A DNA stretch of 27,951 nt from contig NZ_CALEJS010000004.1 in the NCBI RefSeq assembly GCF_937898475.1, positions 1 through 27,951 of the forward strand. Direction: 5' to 3'. The notes under the pieces were generated by a model, which saw only the letters and a list, made by a program, of their open reading frames with translations, made no database searches and was not told the origin of the DNA. A program made the translations under genes and the position numbers. This DNA is from an uncultured Chitinophaga sp. GTDB lineage: Bacteria; Bacteroidota; Bacteroidia; Chitinophagales; Chitinophagaceae. How positions within the stretch are numbered: the stretch's first letter is position 1; each line of letters opens with the position of its first letter. Below, in pieces: positions 14,920-24,900 of the stretch.

Positions 14920-16122
14920 ATGTATAAAAATTTCTGTCTCTTCTTATTCTTTACTATCACAGCATTTCATTCTTTCAGATCTTCCGCTCAGAACAGGCTG
15001 GAGAGTACCGGTAATGTAGGTATTGGTACTACTTCCCCTGTTGTAAAACTAAGCGTTTATGGTTCTTCGGACGATTCGGCAGCCATTTCATTGCAGTCTG
15101 GTTCCAATAGCCGCTTCTACATACAACAGGGAGGCTCACTTTTGAAATTGGGAGGAATTACACCCGGAGCCGCCGGCGTTATTAACATAAGCAATATGGG
15201 CAGGGTCGGTATTGGTACCAGTGCACCCACTACAGCGCTCGATGTGAACGGGGATTTCCGTCTAGGCGTAAACACAGGTGGTACTGCCTATTCCATTGGC
15301 TTTACCCGTACAGTGGGCGCGCAGCTTTATGGAACCACTTCAGCGGGGCTATCCCTCGGTGGAGATGTAGCAGGTGTTGATGCCGTTGTTATGCCCGGTG
15401 GAAATGTGGGGATTGGAACATCCAACCCTGCTCATAAACTGGATATAGCGGGCGGTTCTGTGAATATTGGCTGGGGTGCTAATATAGCCTATCGGGCGGG
15501 TAGCTATGTTTCCATCGGTAACATGTCTTATACAAATACTCCTTATATAGCCTTTAATGCATTCCTGACCACCTCTGATGTCGCCACGAGTAAAAATTTG
15601 GTTACTCCTACCTATAATGCAGGTAGTGGGTTGATTATAAGAGGAGAAGCCGGTGGTAGCGGACTACATTTTTTACAAAGGAACTATGCCAATGGTACAG
15701 TACCGTATGATGTCAATTCTTTTACTGATGCGCTAACCCTGACATCTTCGGGCAACGTTGGGATTGGTACTGCGGATACAAAAGGATATAAGCTGGCAGT
15801 GAACGGTGAAGCTATTTTTACCAGGGTGAAAGTGGAGCCGTTCAGTGGGTGGCCGGACTATGTGTTTCAGCCGGGATATGAGTTGTCAACGCTTTCGGAA
15901 GTGGAGAATTATATTAAAGCTAACAGACACTTGCCGGACGTTCCGTCTGCGGTAGAAGTGGAGAAGGAGGGATTGGACGTAGGGCAAATGAATAAGAAGT
16001 TGTTGCAGAAGGTGGAGGAGCTGACTTTGTATATCATTGAGCAGCAGAAGTCAATTTTGTCGCTCCAGCAGGAGATGAAGGTATTGAAGGAAGAGAAGAA
16101 GAATATAACATATAGAAGATAA
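14920..16122 (+). CDS. Secreted tail-fibre-like protein 1
   Basis: The 400-aa protein starts with a signal peptide (cleavage near SSAQN, residue 24). It carries repeated GNVGIGT motifs (residues about 32, 95, 163 and 280), typical of phage tail-fibre-like beta-helical trimers. Near the C-terminus is a module (GWPDYVFQPGYELSTLSEVE, then KANRHLPDVPSAVEVEKEG) found in many Bacteroidota proteins, followed by a coiled coil (KKLLQKVEELTLYIIEQQ). I see no S74 autoprotease Ser-Lys motif. It is the first gene of a long same-strand operon with gaps of 30 bp or less that includes the RHS genes. It probably forms extracellular fibres, perhaps used for contact or delivery. Confidence 0.85.
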   Translation: MYKNFCLFLFFTITAFHSFRSSAQNRLESTGNVGIGTTSPVVKLSVYGSSDDSAAISLQSGSNSRFYIQQGGSLLKLGGITPGAAGVINISNMGRVGIGTSAPTTALDVNGDFRLGVNTGGTAYSIGFTRTVGAQLYGTTSAGLSLGGDVAGVDAVVMPGGNVGIGTSNPAHKLDIAGGSVNIGWGANIAYRAGSYVSIGNMSYTNTPYIAFNAFLTTSDVATSKNLVTPTYNAGSGLIIRGEAGGSGLHFLQRNYANGTVPYDVNSFTDALTLTSSGNVGIGTADTKGYKLAVNGEAIFTRVKVEPFSGWPDYVFQPGYELSTLSEVENYIKANRHLPDVPSAVEVEKEGLDVGQMNKKLLQKVEELTLYIIEQQKSILSLQQEMKVLKEEKKNITYRR

Positions 16123-16144
16123 ATTATTTACCAGGTATAAAATA

Positions 16145-17332
16145 ATGCCAATGAAACAATTAATAAGAACGTTGCTGACTGGGTTATTATTACTTTCAGT
16201 TATTTCTACAGCTATTGCTCAACAATCAGGAAATTTTTTCGTTAATGGAGACCTCGACAAGTTCTATCCGGTAACTTTCTTTGATGGTGGATGGGCAAAT
16301 CTAGCTGCCACCGAACTACAGATAGGACGCTCTGATGTCCACCAGGATGCCTCCAATAGGGGCTCGTTAATCGCAAGCTTCCGGTATCATGTTACAAATT
16401 GGGGGCATGGATCTAACTTTATCGATGCTGACATTCGTCAATTTACGGGCGCTAATAGTAAAATGATAAGTGGCTGGAAAGATGGCACTGCCGCTAACGG
16501 CAGTTACAGAATCATAATCTGGCTCAGAGGAAATACCACCTATACTTACAGATCGAACTACGCAGTTAATCCGTTAGTGTACGATGGAGTGCAAAACCCA
16601 TTGCCTTACAAGGAATTGATAGGTACGACATCCAGCATTGATCATTCGTATAAAACAAGTCTCGACCCCACAGTGAATATATATGGCATGTCATATGCCA
16701 ATACTGCTTACTTCAACGGCTCCGCTAACAATTATTTTGCAGGCAAAGTTGGTATTGGAGTTACCAACCCAACATTTGCATTTCACAGTGCTGCATACAA
16801 CAATACAGGCGTAGCGGCGGCCTTGTTATGGGGAGATCGTTATGGGGCAGCTGTAGGTATATCAGATGACACTTCATCTTACTATGCTTTTCACGTAGTG
16901 TCTAACGTGGATTCAATGGGAAGGGGAAAGGCAGGTGGCACGAAAAGCTTATTATATGTGAGAGGCGATGGAAACGTGGGGATTGGCACGCTTTCACCCC
17001 AGGCTAAACTGGCGGTAAACGGTGATATCTTTTCGAAAAGGGTTAAGGTGATCCAGACCGGCTGGCCGGATTATGTATTTCAGCCAGATTACCGCCTGCC
17101 ATCATTACTGGAATTGGAAGAGTATGTTAAAGCTAATCGACATTTACCAGATGTCCCGTCTGCGGTAGAAGTGGAGAAGAACGGGTTGGATTTGGGGGAA
17201 ACCGATAAAAGACTTTTACAGAAAATAGAAGAACTGACCCTTTACCTCATTGAACATCAAAAGACAATCCGCGCCTTACAGGAGAAAAATGCTGCACTGG
17301 AGGCAAGAGTACAAACCCTTGAAAAGAAATAA
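16145..17332 (+). CDS. Secreted tail-fibre-like protein 2
   Basis: The 395-aa protein has a signal peptide (MKQLIRTLLTGLLLLSVISTAIAQQ); the ATG at 16145 or 16151 may be the start. The N-terminal two thirds differ from protein 1 and are variable. A VGIGTLSPQAKLAVNGD motif leads into the same C-terminal module (GWPDYVFQPDYRLPSLLELE, KANRHLPDVPSAVEVEKNG) and a coiled coil ending in LEKK. The C-terminal stretch is nearly identical at DNA level to that of the next gene. It lies 22 bp downstream of protein 1. Confidence 0.85.
   Translation: MPMKQLIRTLLTGLLLLSVISTAIAQQSGNFFVNGDLDKFYPVTFFDGGWANLAATELQIGRSDVHQDASNRGSLIASFRYHVTNWGHGSNFIDADIRQFTGANSKMISGWKDGTAANGSYRIIIWLRGNTTYTYRSNYAVNPLVYDGVQNPLPYKELIGTTSSIDHSYKTSLDPTVNIYGMSYANTAYFNGSANNYFAGKVGIGVTNPTFAFHSAAYNNTGVAAALLWGDRYGAAVGISDDTSSYYAFHVVSNVDSMGRGKAGGTKSLLYVRGDGNVGIGTLSPQAKLAVNGDIFSKRVKVIQTGWPDYVFQPDYRLPSLLELEEYVKANRHLPDVPSAVEVEKNGLDLGETDKRLLQKIEELTLYLIEHQKTIRALQEKNAALEARVQTLEKK
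17045..17178 (+). repeat. Direct repeat copy 1 (C-terminal module of fibre-like protein 2)
   Basis: This ~134-bp stretch encodes the VKVxQTGWPDYVFQPDY to EVEK module and closely matches 18015-18148 (offset 970 bp), including uninterrupted runs over CCATCATTACTGGAATTGGA and beyond. Such conservation at DNA level, including synonymous positions, suggests recent duplication or gene conversion. Confidence 0.7.
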
Positions 17333-17336
17333 GACA

Positions 17337-18305
17337 ATGAAGAAACTGACTTTACTGTTCCTACTTTTGCCAGCTTTTTATGCACAGGCACAAGACAGCC
17401 TGGAGAATAAGATATTGGTTTGGGAAGAATCCAATTATCAGAACGGATTCGGACACCGGATATACCCACGTGATCCCGGCATCAGAACACAATTAAATAT
17501 TGCTGCGCGCCATAATTCAGCTACATGGACAGATATGATGACACTTACTTCCGATGGGAAAGTAGGCATCGGGGATACAGATCCTCAGGTAAAGCTAAGC
17601 GTTAATGGCGATGCACTGTTCAAGACTAAACTCTCTGTAACGGGGGACATAACTGCTAACAGCAACTACATCACCAATGGGCAGATACGTGTTAAACCTA
17701 CCGCCTTTAAGGGCTCCAGCGCTGGTATTAAGTTAGGGGACGGTTCTTTACCTCTGCCAGATATTGAGTTTGTAGTCAGCTCTTATTCTAGTGGCTTTGG
17801 AACCAGGCTTGTGCCTGTGGATATCCAGGACGGCAATGGGACCACCTTTCTGAAATTCCAAAGCAGATCTCAGTCTGACACCTGGAATGATGTATTTACA
17901 ATCAATAACAGGACACGGACGGTAGCAGCGACTAGCCGCTTATTGGTTAATAATGCAACGGATGACGGGACAACGGCTTTGCGTGTCAACGGAGATATAG
18001 CAGCAAAGCGCCTGAAGGTTATGCAGACCGGTTGGCCGGATTATGTGTTTCAGCCAGATTACTGCCTGCCATCATTACTGGAATTGGAAGAGTATGTTAA
18101 AGCTAATCGGCATTTACCGGATATGCCATCTGCGAAGGAAGTGGAAAAGGAGGGATTGGATGTAGGAGAGATGAATAAGAAGTTGCTGCAGAAAGTAGAG
18201 GAGCTGACGTTGTATCTGATCGATATGAAAAAGGAGATTAACCGCTTGGTACAACAGAACGAAGATCAACAACAGCAGATTAGCCAATTGCAGTCAAAAA
18301 AATAG
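17337..18305 (+). CDS. Secreted tail-fibre-like protein 3
   Basis: I choose the ATG at 17337, 5 bp after the previous stop, because it opens a signal peptide (MKKLTLLFLLLPAFYAQAQ); the longer frame would overlap the upstream gene. The product is 322 aa. It has a GKVGIGDTDPQVKLSVNGD motif, two similar beta-rich segments (YQNGFGHRIYPRD and YSSGFGTRLVPVD are related), the shared C-terminal module and a terminal coiled coil rich in Gln. In the shared module an Arg found in protein 2 is Cys here (DYCLPS). It is shorter than its two paralogues. Confidence 0.85.
   Translation: MKKLTLLFLLLPAFYAQAQDSLENKILVWEESNYQNGFGHRIYPRDPGIRTQLNIAARHNSATWTDMMTLTSDGKVGIGDTDPQVKLSVNGDALFKTKLSVTGDITANSNYITNGQIRVKPTAFKGSSAGIKLGDGSLPLPDIEFVVSSYSSGFGTRLVPVDIQDGNGTTFLKFQSRSQSDTWNDVFTINNRTRTVAATSRLLVNNATDDGTTALRVNGDIAAKRLKVMQTGWPDYVFQPDYCLPSLLELEEYVKANRHLPDMPSAKEVEKEGLDVGEMNKKLLQKVEELTLYLIDMKKEINRLVQQNEDQQQQISQLQSKK
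18015..18148 (+). repeat. Direct repeat copy 2 (C-terminal module of fibre-like protein 3)
   Basis: Second copy of the repeat at 17045-17178. Differences are scattered single bases, mostly synonymous. Recombination between the copies would delete 970 bp and fuse proteins 2 and 3 in frame, since 970 bp differs from a multiple of three by one and would need the offset frame used by the genes; this should be checked by alignment. Confidence 0.6.
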
Positions 18306-18334
18306 TCAATCCTATTTGTTAAAATATACATATT

Positions 18335-21300
18335 GTGAAAAATAGAGTATTTATTCTTTTATGCCTTTGGCCAATTTTTGGCAGAAAACGATTGCTATTG
18401 CTGGCACTCTTCCAGCTGTTGATTGGACAGACTTTTGCACAGCAGTCTGCGCCAGATCTTGTAAGGGTGATACCTCCGTCCCCGACTGCTGCCGCAATGG
18501 CGAGATACGGGGAAATACCCGTCTCTACTTACACTGGCGTTCCGAATATCAGTATTCCCCTTTATGAGATAATAAATAAAGAATTGAAGGTCCCTGTTGT
18601 CCTGAGCTATCACAGCGGCGGCACAAAAGTGGAAGATGAGGCCTCCTGGGTTGGATTAGGTTGGAGCCTGATGGCGGGCGGCTCCATATCGCGTATTGTG
18701 AACGGAATGGATGATTTGTCGAAATCCAGTATTCGCGGATTCCCCGATTCTTATCTGCCTACATCTATAGACCTGTTCTCGTATAGATATGTTGTACCTC
18801 AGGATGCAACGCAACGACAGTATGATTCTCAATATCTGGTTGATGTACTTGATGGCTTGGACGATACGGAACCGGATATCTTTGTCTTCAATTTCAATGG
18901 AAGGTCTGGGAAGTTCGCACTTAAGAAAAGAAGTAGTACCACTATGCCACTTGAACCTGTACTGCTATCCCAGGAAGATCTCAAAATAGAGGTGGCTTAT
19001 TCGAGTCAGGCGGCGAATTACCAGTGGGTGATAACAGACGAAATGGGCGTAAAGTATTTCTTCAATACAACCGAGTCGACAATCTCACGCTCAAACGCCG
19101 CTGATGAAGAATACATGGCTGACGTAACAGCTCCCGAGGGATTGCCGAAGGATGTTGTTTCCTCATGGTATCTTGATCGTATAGTGTCCCCCACGGGCGC
19201 CGAGATAAATTTCAGCTACTATAGCAGCTATCCTACCGGCCGGGGCACAAAAAGGATACTATCCAGATCTCAGGTAAAGAAACACGTTATAGACCTCACG
19301 GCAATGCCTGACTGCATTCCACCAATGAATGAATATACTTACTTCAGCACCTACACCGAAGTACATGATGTGTATTTGAAAGAGATAACCTTTCCCAACG
19401 GGAAGATTGAGTTTAAACTAAGCGACAGGGAGGATATTGAACCGGTGATCAGTGGCTTTCCCACAACGTATGCGAAGAAGGTCGATGAAGTGATCATCTC
19501 CGCGGGATCCGGTAGTAGTTTCACCATGGTGAAAAAATATCTGTTTAGTTATTCCTATTTCAATCCCGGAACTACCTATGCGGAGAAGCGCCTTAAACTG
19601 CTTAGTGTCACGGAAAGCAACGGGGTCGTTAGCCGGCCGCCCTATCTGTTTACCTATGATGGCCGTGAACTGCCCGCAAAGGACTGGAAATCGGTTGATC
19701 ACTGGGGATATTATAATGGCGCCCCCAACAACAGCGTCAATCAAACTACCTATGGCGACAAGATATTTAATGGTACCCTGGTTCCTCCAACAAGCGCCGT
19801 CGTTCAGGGAGGTACAGGAACAAGGGAATTTGCCGGTGCTGACAGGGAGCCGAACCTGGATTTTGCAAAAGCTTCCATTTTAACCGGCATTACTTATCCG
19901 ACCGGAGGGACAACGGCATTTAGCTACGAACTGAATGACTATTATGACCCAAGAACAGATACGCTTAGAACGAGCGAAGTGGCTTTCACAGAAAAATTCG
20001 GTCCAGACACCCAGGTTCCGAACCATCGTCCCGACAACTTTACCCTCGAATTTGCGACCAAGACAAGAGTGACTGTAGGTACAATCATAGAATGTTATAG
20101 CGGTAATGATTGCCTCGATATGGGAGGAGAATACGAATACGACGTTGCTAATATAAAATCAGCGGATGGCGGCACATTTAATCAATGGATAGGTTATCTG
20201 TTGACCTATGATAATCAGGGCCATGGTACATGGCAGGAAACTACCTATGATCTGCCGGCCGGTAAATACCAATTTACCGTATACGCCGACCAGAAGTATG
20301 TATCGAGGTTAATGGTGTCCTGGGAAGTTAAAACTCCAGTCCGACGCTATAATAGCCTGGGCGCCGGGCTCCGGATTAAATCGATCACGGAATATGACGG
20401 CATCTCCCATGAAAATGATAAAGTTACAGAGTATGGGTATGCGACACAAAAGGAAGCGCCGGGATGCTCAACTGGGAAGTTGATGCTTAAACCACTCTAT
20501 GAATATCACGAGTATGCGAAGAGAGGGTGCCTGTCCGGAGTACCTACCGTTGCGAGGTACCTCGTCCGGTCATCTACTCCTGTGATCCCATTCGGCTATA
20601 GCGCACAAGGCAACCAGATCGGATATGACATGGTGGAGGTTACCCAGGGTAACAATGGCAAAACAGTCTATGAATACTACAACGAGGAGGACAATACAGC
20701 TCGCGTTGGCTTTCCCGGTGTACCTCCGGTCGGATTCATTGGTAACGGACTTCTTAAAAGGGAGACTGCATATGTAAAGAATGCCGACGGCTCTTTTAGT
20801 AAGTTAAAGGCAATCGGAAAAACATATGTTATCGGTGCGAGAAGAGCAACCATTAAAGGTATGAAAATCCCTTCAGGAGATGCTTCAAGGTATTATACTG
20901 AATTTTTTAACCAGTGGATATCGATACCGATCTATGATAACTCCCAGTTTTATGATATCGTCTCCGAATGGGTGCATCCCCAATCTGATACTATCACACA
21001 ATATTCACAGGATGGAACTATTAGTTTGCAGCAGATCATCAACTATAATTATACTAATTCGGTATGGCGCCAGCTGTCAAGCATGAATACCACCGACAGT
21101 AAAAAGAAAACCGAGGTCGTTACGTATAAATATCCGTACGATTTCCCTTCCGATCCGGTATGCACGCAACTTGTCAGTAAGCATAGGATAGGTAATATAA
21201 TAGAAGAAAGCTCAACAATGGACAATACACATGTTCGAACTGTCAAAACAAACTTCGCTACGTGGTCCAATAATCAATTGTTGCCCCAGACTATAGATGT

Positions 21301-21901
21301 GCGTATCGGTGGTGGAGCTCTTGAGACCCGGGTCAGAAATCATGCGTATGCGCCAGATGGCTCGCTATTAAGCCAGTCAGGGGAAAACGATATGAAAATT
21401 TCCTATAAATGGGGATACAACAATCAGTACCCGGTTGTCGAAATAGCAAATGCGGGACCGGACGCCTTCTACTATGAAAGCTTTGAGGAAGGTACAAACA
21501 TTGGAGTCGCTCAGGCTGCCGCTAAAACTGGGAAAAAAGTAAAAGCAACAGGTTTTGTGGTGAATTTCACCCTCCCCGATCAACGGTCCTACGTATTGAG
21601 CTATTGGTACCGGACTGGCACAACAGGAGAATGGAAGTACAAGCAGGTAGATTATCCCGGGCCTGCATATTCCATTACTGACGGAACATATATCGATGAA
21701 GTGCGGATATGCCCTAAAGATGCAAGTATGAAGACTTACACCTGTGATCCTTTGATTGGTATCACAAGCGAAACGGATATTTCTGGCAAAACTTTATACT
21801 ACGAGTACGACGGATTTAATCAACTAAAGCTGGTGAAAGATGCTGATGGCAAGATTATCGGGCAATACGATTACCAGTATCAAAAGCCCATTACTCAATA
21901 G
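18335..21901 (+). CDS. Secreted RHS-like partner protein (SpvB/RHS N-terminal type)
   Basis: The 1188-aa protein starts with GTG at 18335 and a hydrophobic signal (LLLLALFQLLIGQTFAQQ). The mature N-terminus has APDLVRVIPPSPTAAAMARYG, then VSTYTGVPNISIPLYEI and GWSLMAGGSISRIVNGMDD, the opening of many Bacteroidota RHS-associated proteins. YD-type repeats appear near the end (LYYEYDGFNQLKLVKDADGKIIGQYDY). There is no RHS core or toxin tip, so it probably forms part of the shell or works with the RHS protein encoded 25 bp downstream. Its length is normal for the family. Confidence 0.88.
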   Translation: MKNRVFILLCLWPIFGRKRLLLLALFQLLIGQTFAQQSAPDLVRVIPPSPTAAAMARYGEIPVSTYTGVPNISIPLYEIINKELKVPVVLSYHSGGTKVEDEASWVGLGWSLMAGGSISRIVNGMDDLSKSSIRGFPDSYLPTSIDLFSYRYVVPQDATQRQYDSQYLVDVLDGLDDTEPDIFVFNFNGRSGKFALKKRSSTTMPLEPVLLSQEDLKIEVAYSSQAANYQWVITDEMGVKYFFNTTESTISRSNAADEEYMADVTAPEGLPKDVVSSWYLDRIVSPTGAEINFSYYSSYPTGRGTKRILSRSQVKKHVIDLTAMPDCIPPMNEYTYFSTYTEVHDVYLKEITFPNGKIEFKLSDREDIEPVISGFPTTYAKKVDEVIISAGSGSSFTMVKKYLFSYSYFNPGTTYAEKRLKLLSVTESNGVVSRPPYLFTYDGRELPAKDWKSVDHWGYYNGAPNNSVNQTTYGDKIFNGTLVPPTSAVVQGGTGTREFAGADREPNLDFAKASILTGITYPTGGTTAFSYELNDYYDPRTDTLRTSEVAFTEKFGPDTQVPNHRPDNFTLEFATKTRVTVGTIIECYSGNDCLDMGGEYEYDVANIKSADGGTFNQWIGYLLTYDNQGHGTWQETTYDLPAGKYQFTVYADQKYVSRLMVSWEVKTPVRRYNSLGAGLRIKSITEYDGISHENDKVTEYGYATQKEAPGCSTGKLMLKPLYEYHEYAKRGCLSGVPTVARYLVRSSTPVIPFGYSAQGNQIGYDMVEVTQGNNGKTVYEYYNEEDNTARVGFPGVPPVGFIGNGLLKRETAYVKNADGSFSKLKAIGKTYVIGARRATIKGMKIPSGDASRYYTEFFNQWISIPIYDNSQFYDIVSEWVHPQSDTITQYSQDGTISLQQIINYNYTNSVWRQLSSMNTTDSKKKTEVVTYKYPYDFPSDPVCTQLVSKHRIGNIIEESSTMDNTHVRTVKTNFATWSNNQLLPQTIDVRIGGGALETRVRNHAYAPDGSLLSQSGENDMKISYKWGYNNQYPVVEIANAGPDAFYYESFEEGTNIGVAQAAAKTGKKVKATGFVVNFTLPDQRSYVLSYWYRTGTTGEWKYKQVDYPGPAYSITDGTYIDEVRICPKDASMKTYTCDPLIGITSETDISGKTLYYEYDGFNQLKLVKDADGKIIGQYDYQYQKPITQ

Positions 21902-21926
21902 TTCAAAACTAGTCCAAAGCCATTAC

Positions 21927-24900
21927 ATGAAAAAGATACATCTCTCCATAATCAAATCGCTTGTCGGGCTGGTGTTAATGATTGCTATCATCCCTGCAAA
22001 TGCTCAAACACCTAATAGCAGCGTCCGCCCCGCTGCGACGCCGGTAAGTACCTCTCCGGCTTACACAAATACCCTTGTTAACTATATCCGCACTTGGGAG
22101 CCCAATATGCCCACATCCGATCCGGCAACTATCGCTGCTTCCGATGTCAATACCGCAAGGCAAAGTACCCAGTATTTTGATGGGTTAGGACGCCCCTTAC
22201 AAACGGTCGCGAGGGGGATCACGCCTGCAGGAAGGGATCTCGTAGCGCCGGTTATCTATGACATTTATGGGAGGGAGCAATTTAGATATTTGCCCTATGT
22301 GCCAACCACCGGCAACCTCAGCGATGGGAAATTTAAAGCTGATCCGTTCAATGATCAGAGCCGGTTTTATCTGTCTGAAAGCTTGGTTCCCGGCGCAAAA
22401 GGGGAAGCTATCTATTATGACCAGACGCAATATGAGGCTTCACCACTCAATAGGGTGCTAAAAACCTATGCACCCGGCAACAGTTGGGCGAAGAATGACC
22501 CTGCCGGCGTACAGAAGGGCGGCAATAGGCCAATTGAGCATCAGTTCCTCCTGAATACGGCTGCCGATGCGGTGCGTATCTGGGATATGCCTGCTACTGG
22601 CAACACGCCAACCAGCGGCAGTGGCTCGATATATGATGTCGGTCAGCTGTATAAGAATGTGACGAAAGACGAGCGCGGCTTTCGGACAGTGGAATTCAAG
22701 GATAAAGCGGATCGGGTGGTGCTTAAAAAGGTGGAGGTGACCGCCTCCGCAGCGGATGGTCATGACGGCTGGCTCTGCACCTACTATGTATACGATGACC
22801 AGAGTAACCTGCGCTTTGTTATTCCCCCCAAAGCAGTTGAGCTTATCAAAACAAGCTGGGCGATCAGTTCGTCCATTGCCAGTGAATTATGTTTGCAGTA
22901 CCAGTATGATAACCGGAACCGGATGATCATAAAGAAAATACCTGGCGCCGATCCCGTAGAAATGGTATACGATGTACGCGACCGGCTGGTATTTACTCGT
23001 GACGGCAACCTGAAAAGCAAAAGCCAATGGCTGGTTACCTTTTACGATGGCCAGAACCGCCACATCATGACGGCCCTGTACAATTCCTCTGCTACCAGAG
23101 ATGCACTGCAGATCAGCATGAACACGGCTATTTCTGGTACTCAGGCCATCACGCATAGCTATTCTGGCGTGGCAGACCTGGTAGTAGCCGCCCATGACGG
23201 CCGGCCCATCTATCAGGCATCCAATAGCATTACCTTTGAAGACGGCTTTGACTCCAATACCGCGGAGATGCTGGCGGAGATCAATTCTGCGGCTGTCCAG
23301 GAAACGTTGAGCATTAACGCCACCAATCCTTTGCCCAGTATGCCGGCCAGCACCCTCACTCCGCTGATTTATACTTTCTATGACGATTATAACTACACCG
23401 GCAAGCACGACGCCGTTACCGGCGACTTTACTCAGCCTCAATATACCGGCAGTAATTATGCAGAAGTAGTGACAGCGGCCAGCAACCTTACCACAGGTTT
23501 GATGACCGGTGCCCGAGTAAGGGTACTGGGTACAGACCAGTGGCTGACCACCACCGCCTACTACACCGATAAAGGCCGCTTACTGCAAACCATATCTGAT
23601 AACATCAGCGGTAGTAAGGATGTGCTGACCAGTCTGTATGACTTCAGTGGCAAGCTGCTGAGCACCTACCATCGGCATAACAATCTGCGCAGTAGCGCCG
23701 TTCCCGACGTAAAGATCATGACCCAGGTGCTGTATGATGCAGCAGGGAGGGTAACGGATGTGATCAAACAGGTGAATGGCGGCGCCAGGCAAACCATCGC
23801 CAAAAACACATACGATGAGTTGGGGCAGCTCCAGTCCAAACGCCTGCATGTCAATGGCAGTTCCCAGTTGGAGAAACTCGATTACGAGTACAACGTCCGC
23901 GGCTGGTTGAAGAGCATCAACAAACTTTATGTAAATGACGTAGCCAGCAATCCAACTTCCAACTGGTTCGGCCAGGAGCTGAGCTATGACTACGGTTTCA
24001 CCACAAATCAGTATACAGGCAATATTGCCGGGATAAAATGGAGAGGTCGCAATGACAATATTCCCCGTGTCTATGGCTACAGCTATGACAATGCCAATCG
24101 CTTGACCAATGCTGACTTTAATCAAAAGAACAATCCGAGTGCTGGCTGGACACAGGATCAAAAGAATTTCTCCGTCAGCAACCTGACCTATGACGCCAAC
24201 GGGAACATTAAAACCATGACCCAGAAGGGAATGGTAGGCTCAACTATCTCCATTATTGACCAGCTGGCTTATAGTTATAAGGAGGTGAACGAAGCCAGTA
24301 ACAAGTTGCGTTTCGTAGGAGATAACGGCGCTAATACCGCTACAGCCAAACTGGGTGATTTCATCAATGGCGCCAATACTGGCGACGATTATGATTATGA
24401 TCCCAATGGGAACCTCACCATGGACCTGAACAAGAACATCAGCTCCATCACCTATAATCATCTGAACCTGCCGGAGCTGATTACTATCAGTGGTAAGGGC
24501 AGTATTCGGTATCAGTATGATGCCGTCGGTAACAAGTTGAAGAAGACAGTTACTGATAATACTACAGGTACTTCAAAGGTCACTACTACGGACTACATGG
24601 GTTCCATGGTATACCGCAATAATCAACTGGAGCTTATCAGTCATGAAGAAGGCCGTATCCGCCCAGTATTCAATAATGGTCAGCTGCAGGAATATGTTTA
24701 TGATTACTTCCTGAAAGATCACCTGGGTAATGTTCGTACGGTACTGACAACGCAGACGGAGTTTGATATGTACGCCGCTACCATGGAAACGGAGCGTGCT
24801 GCCACGGAAGCCGCCCTGTTCAGTAATGTGGAGGAGAGTCGTGCCGCCAAACCGGTGGGCTACCCCGAGGATGAGACGAACAATAAAAACAAATTTGTTG

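Noticed and set aside
14920..18305. Peptidase S74 autoprocessing domain in the fibre-like proteins
   Set aside because: The C-terminal module lacks the Ser-Lys motif of S74 chaperone domains; only the general tail-fibre character is supported.
22887..24161. Antisense frames of 184 and 193 codons inside the RHS gene
   Set aside because: Long antisense frames are common in repetitive RHS coding sequence; the plus-strand frame has clear YD repeats and core motifs.
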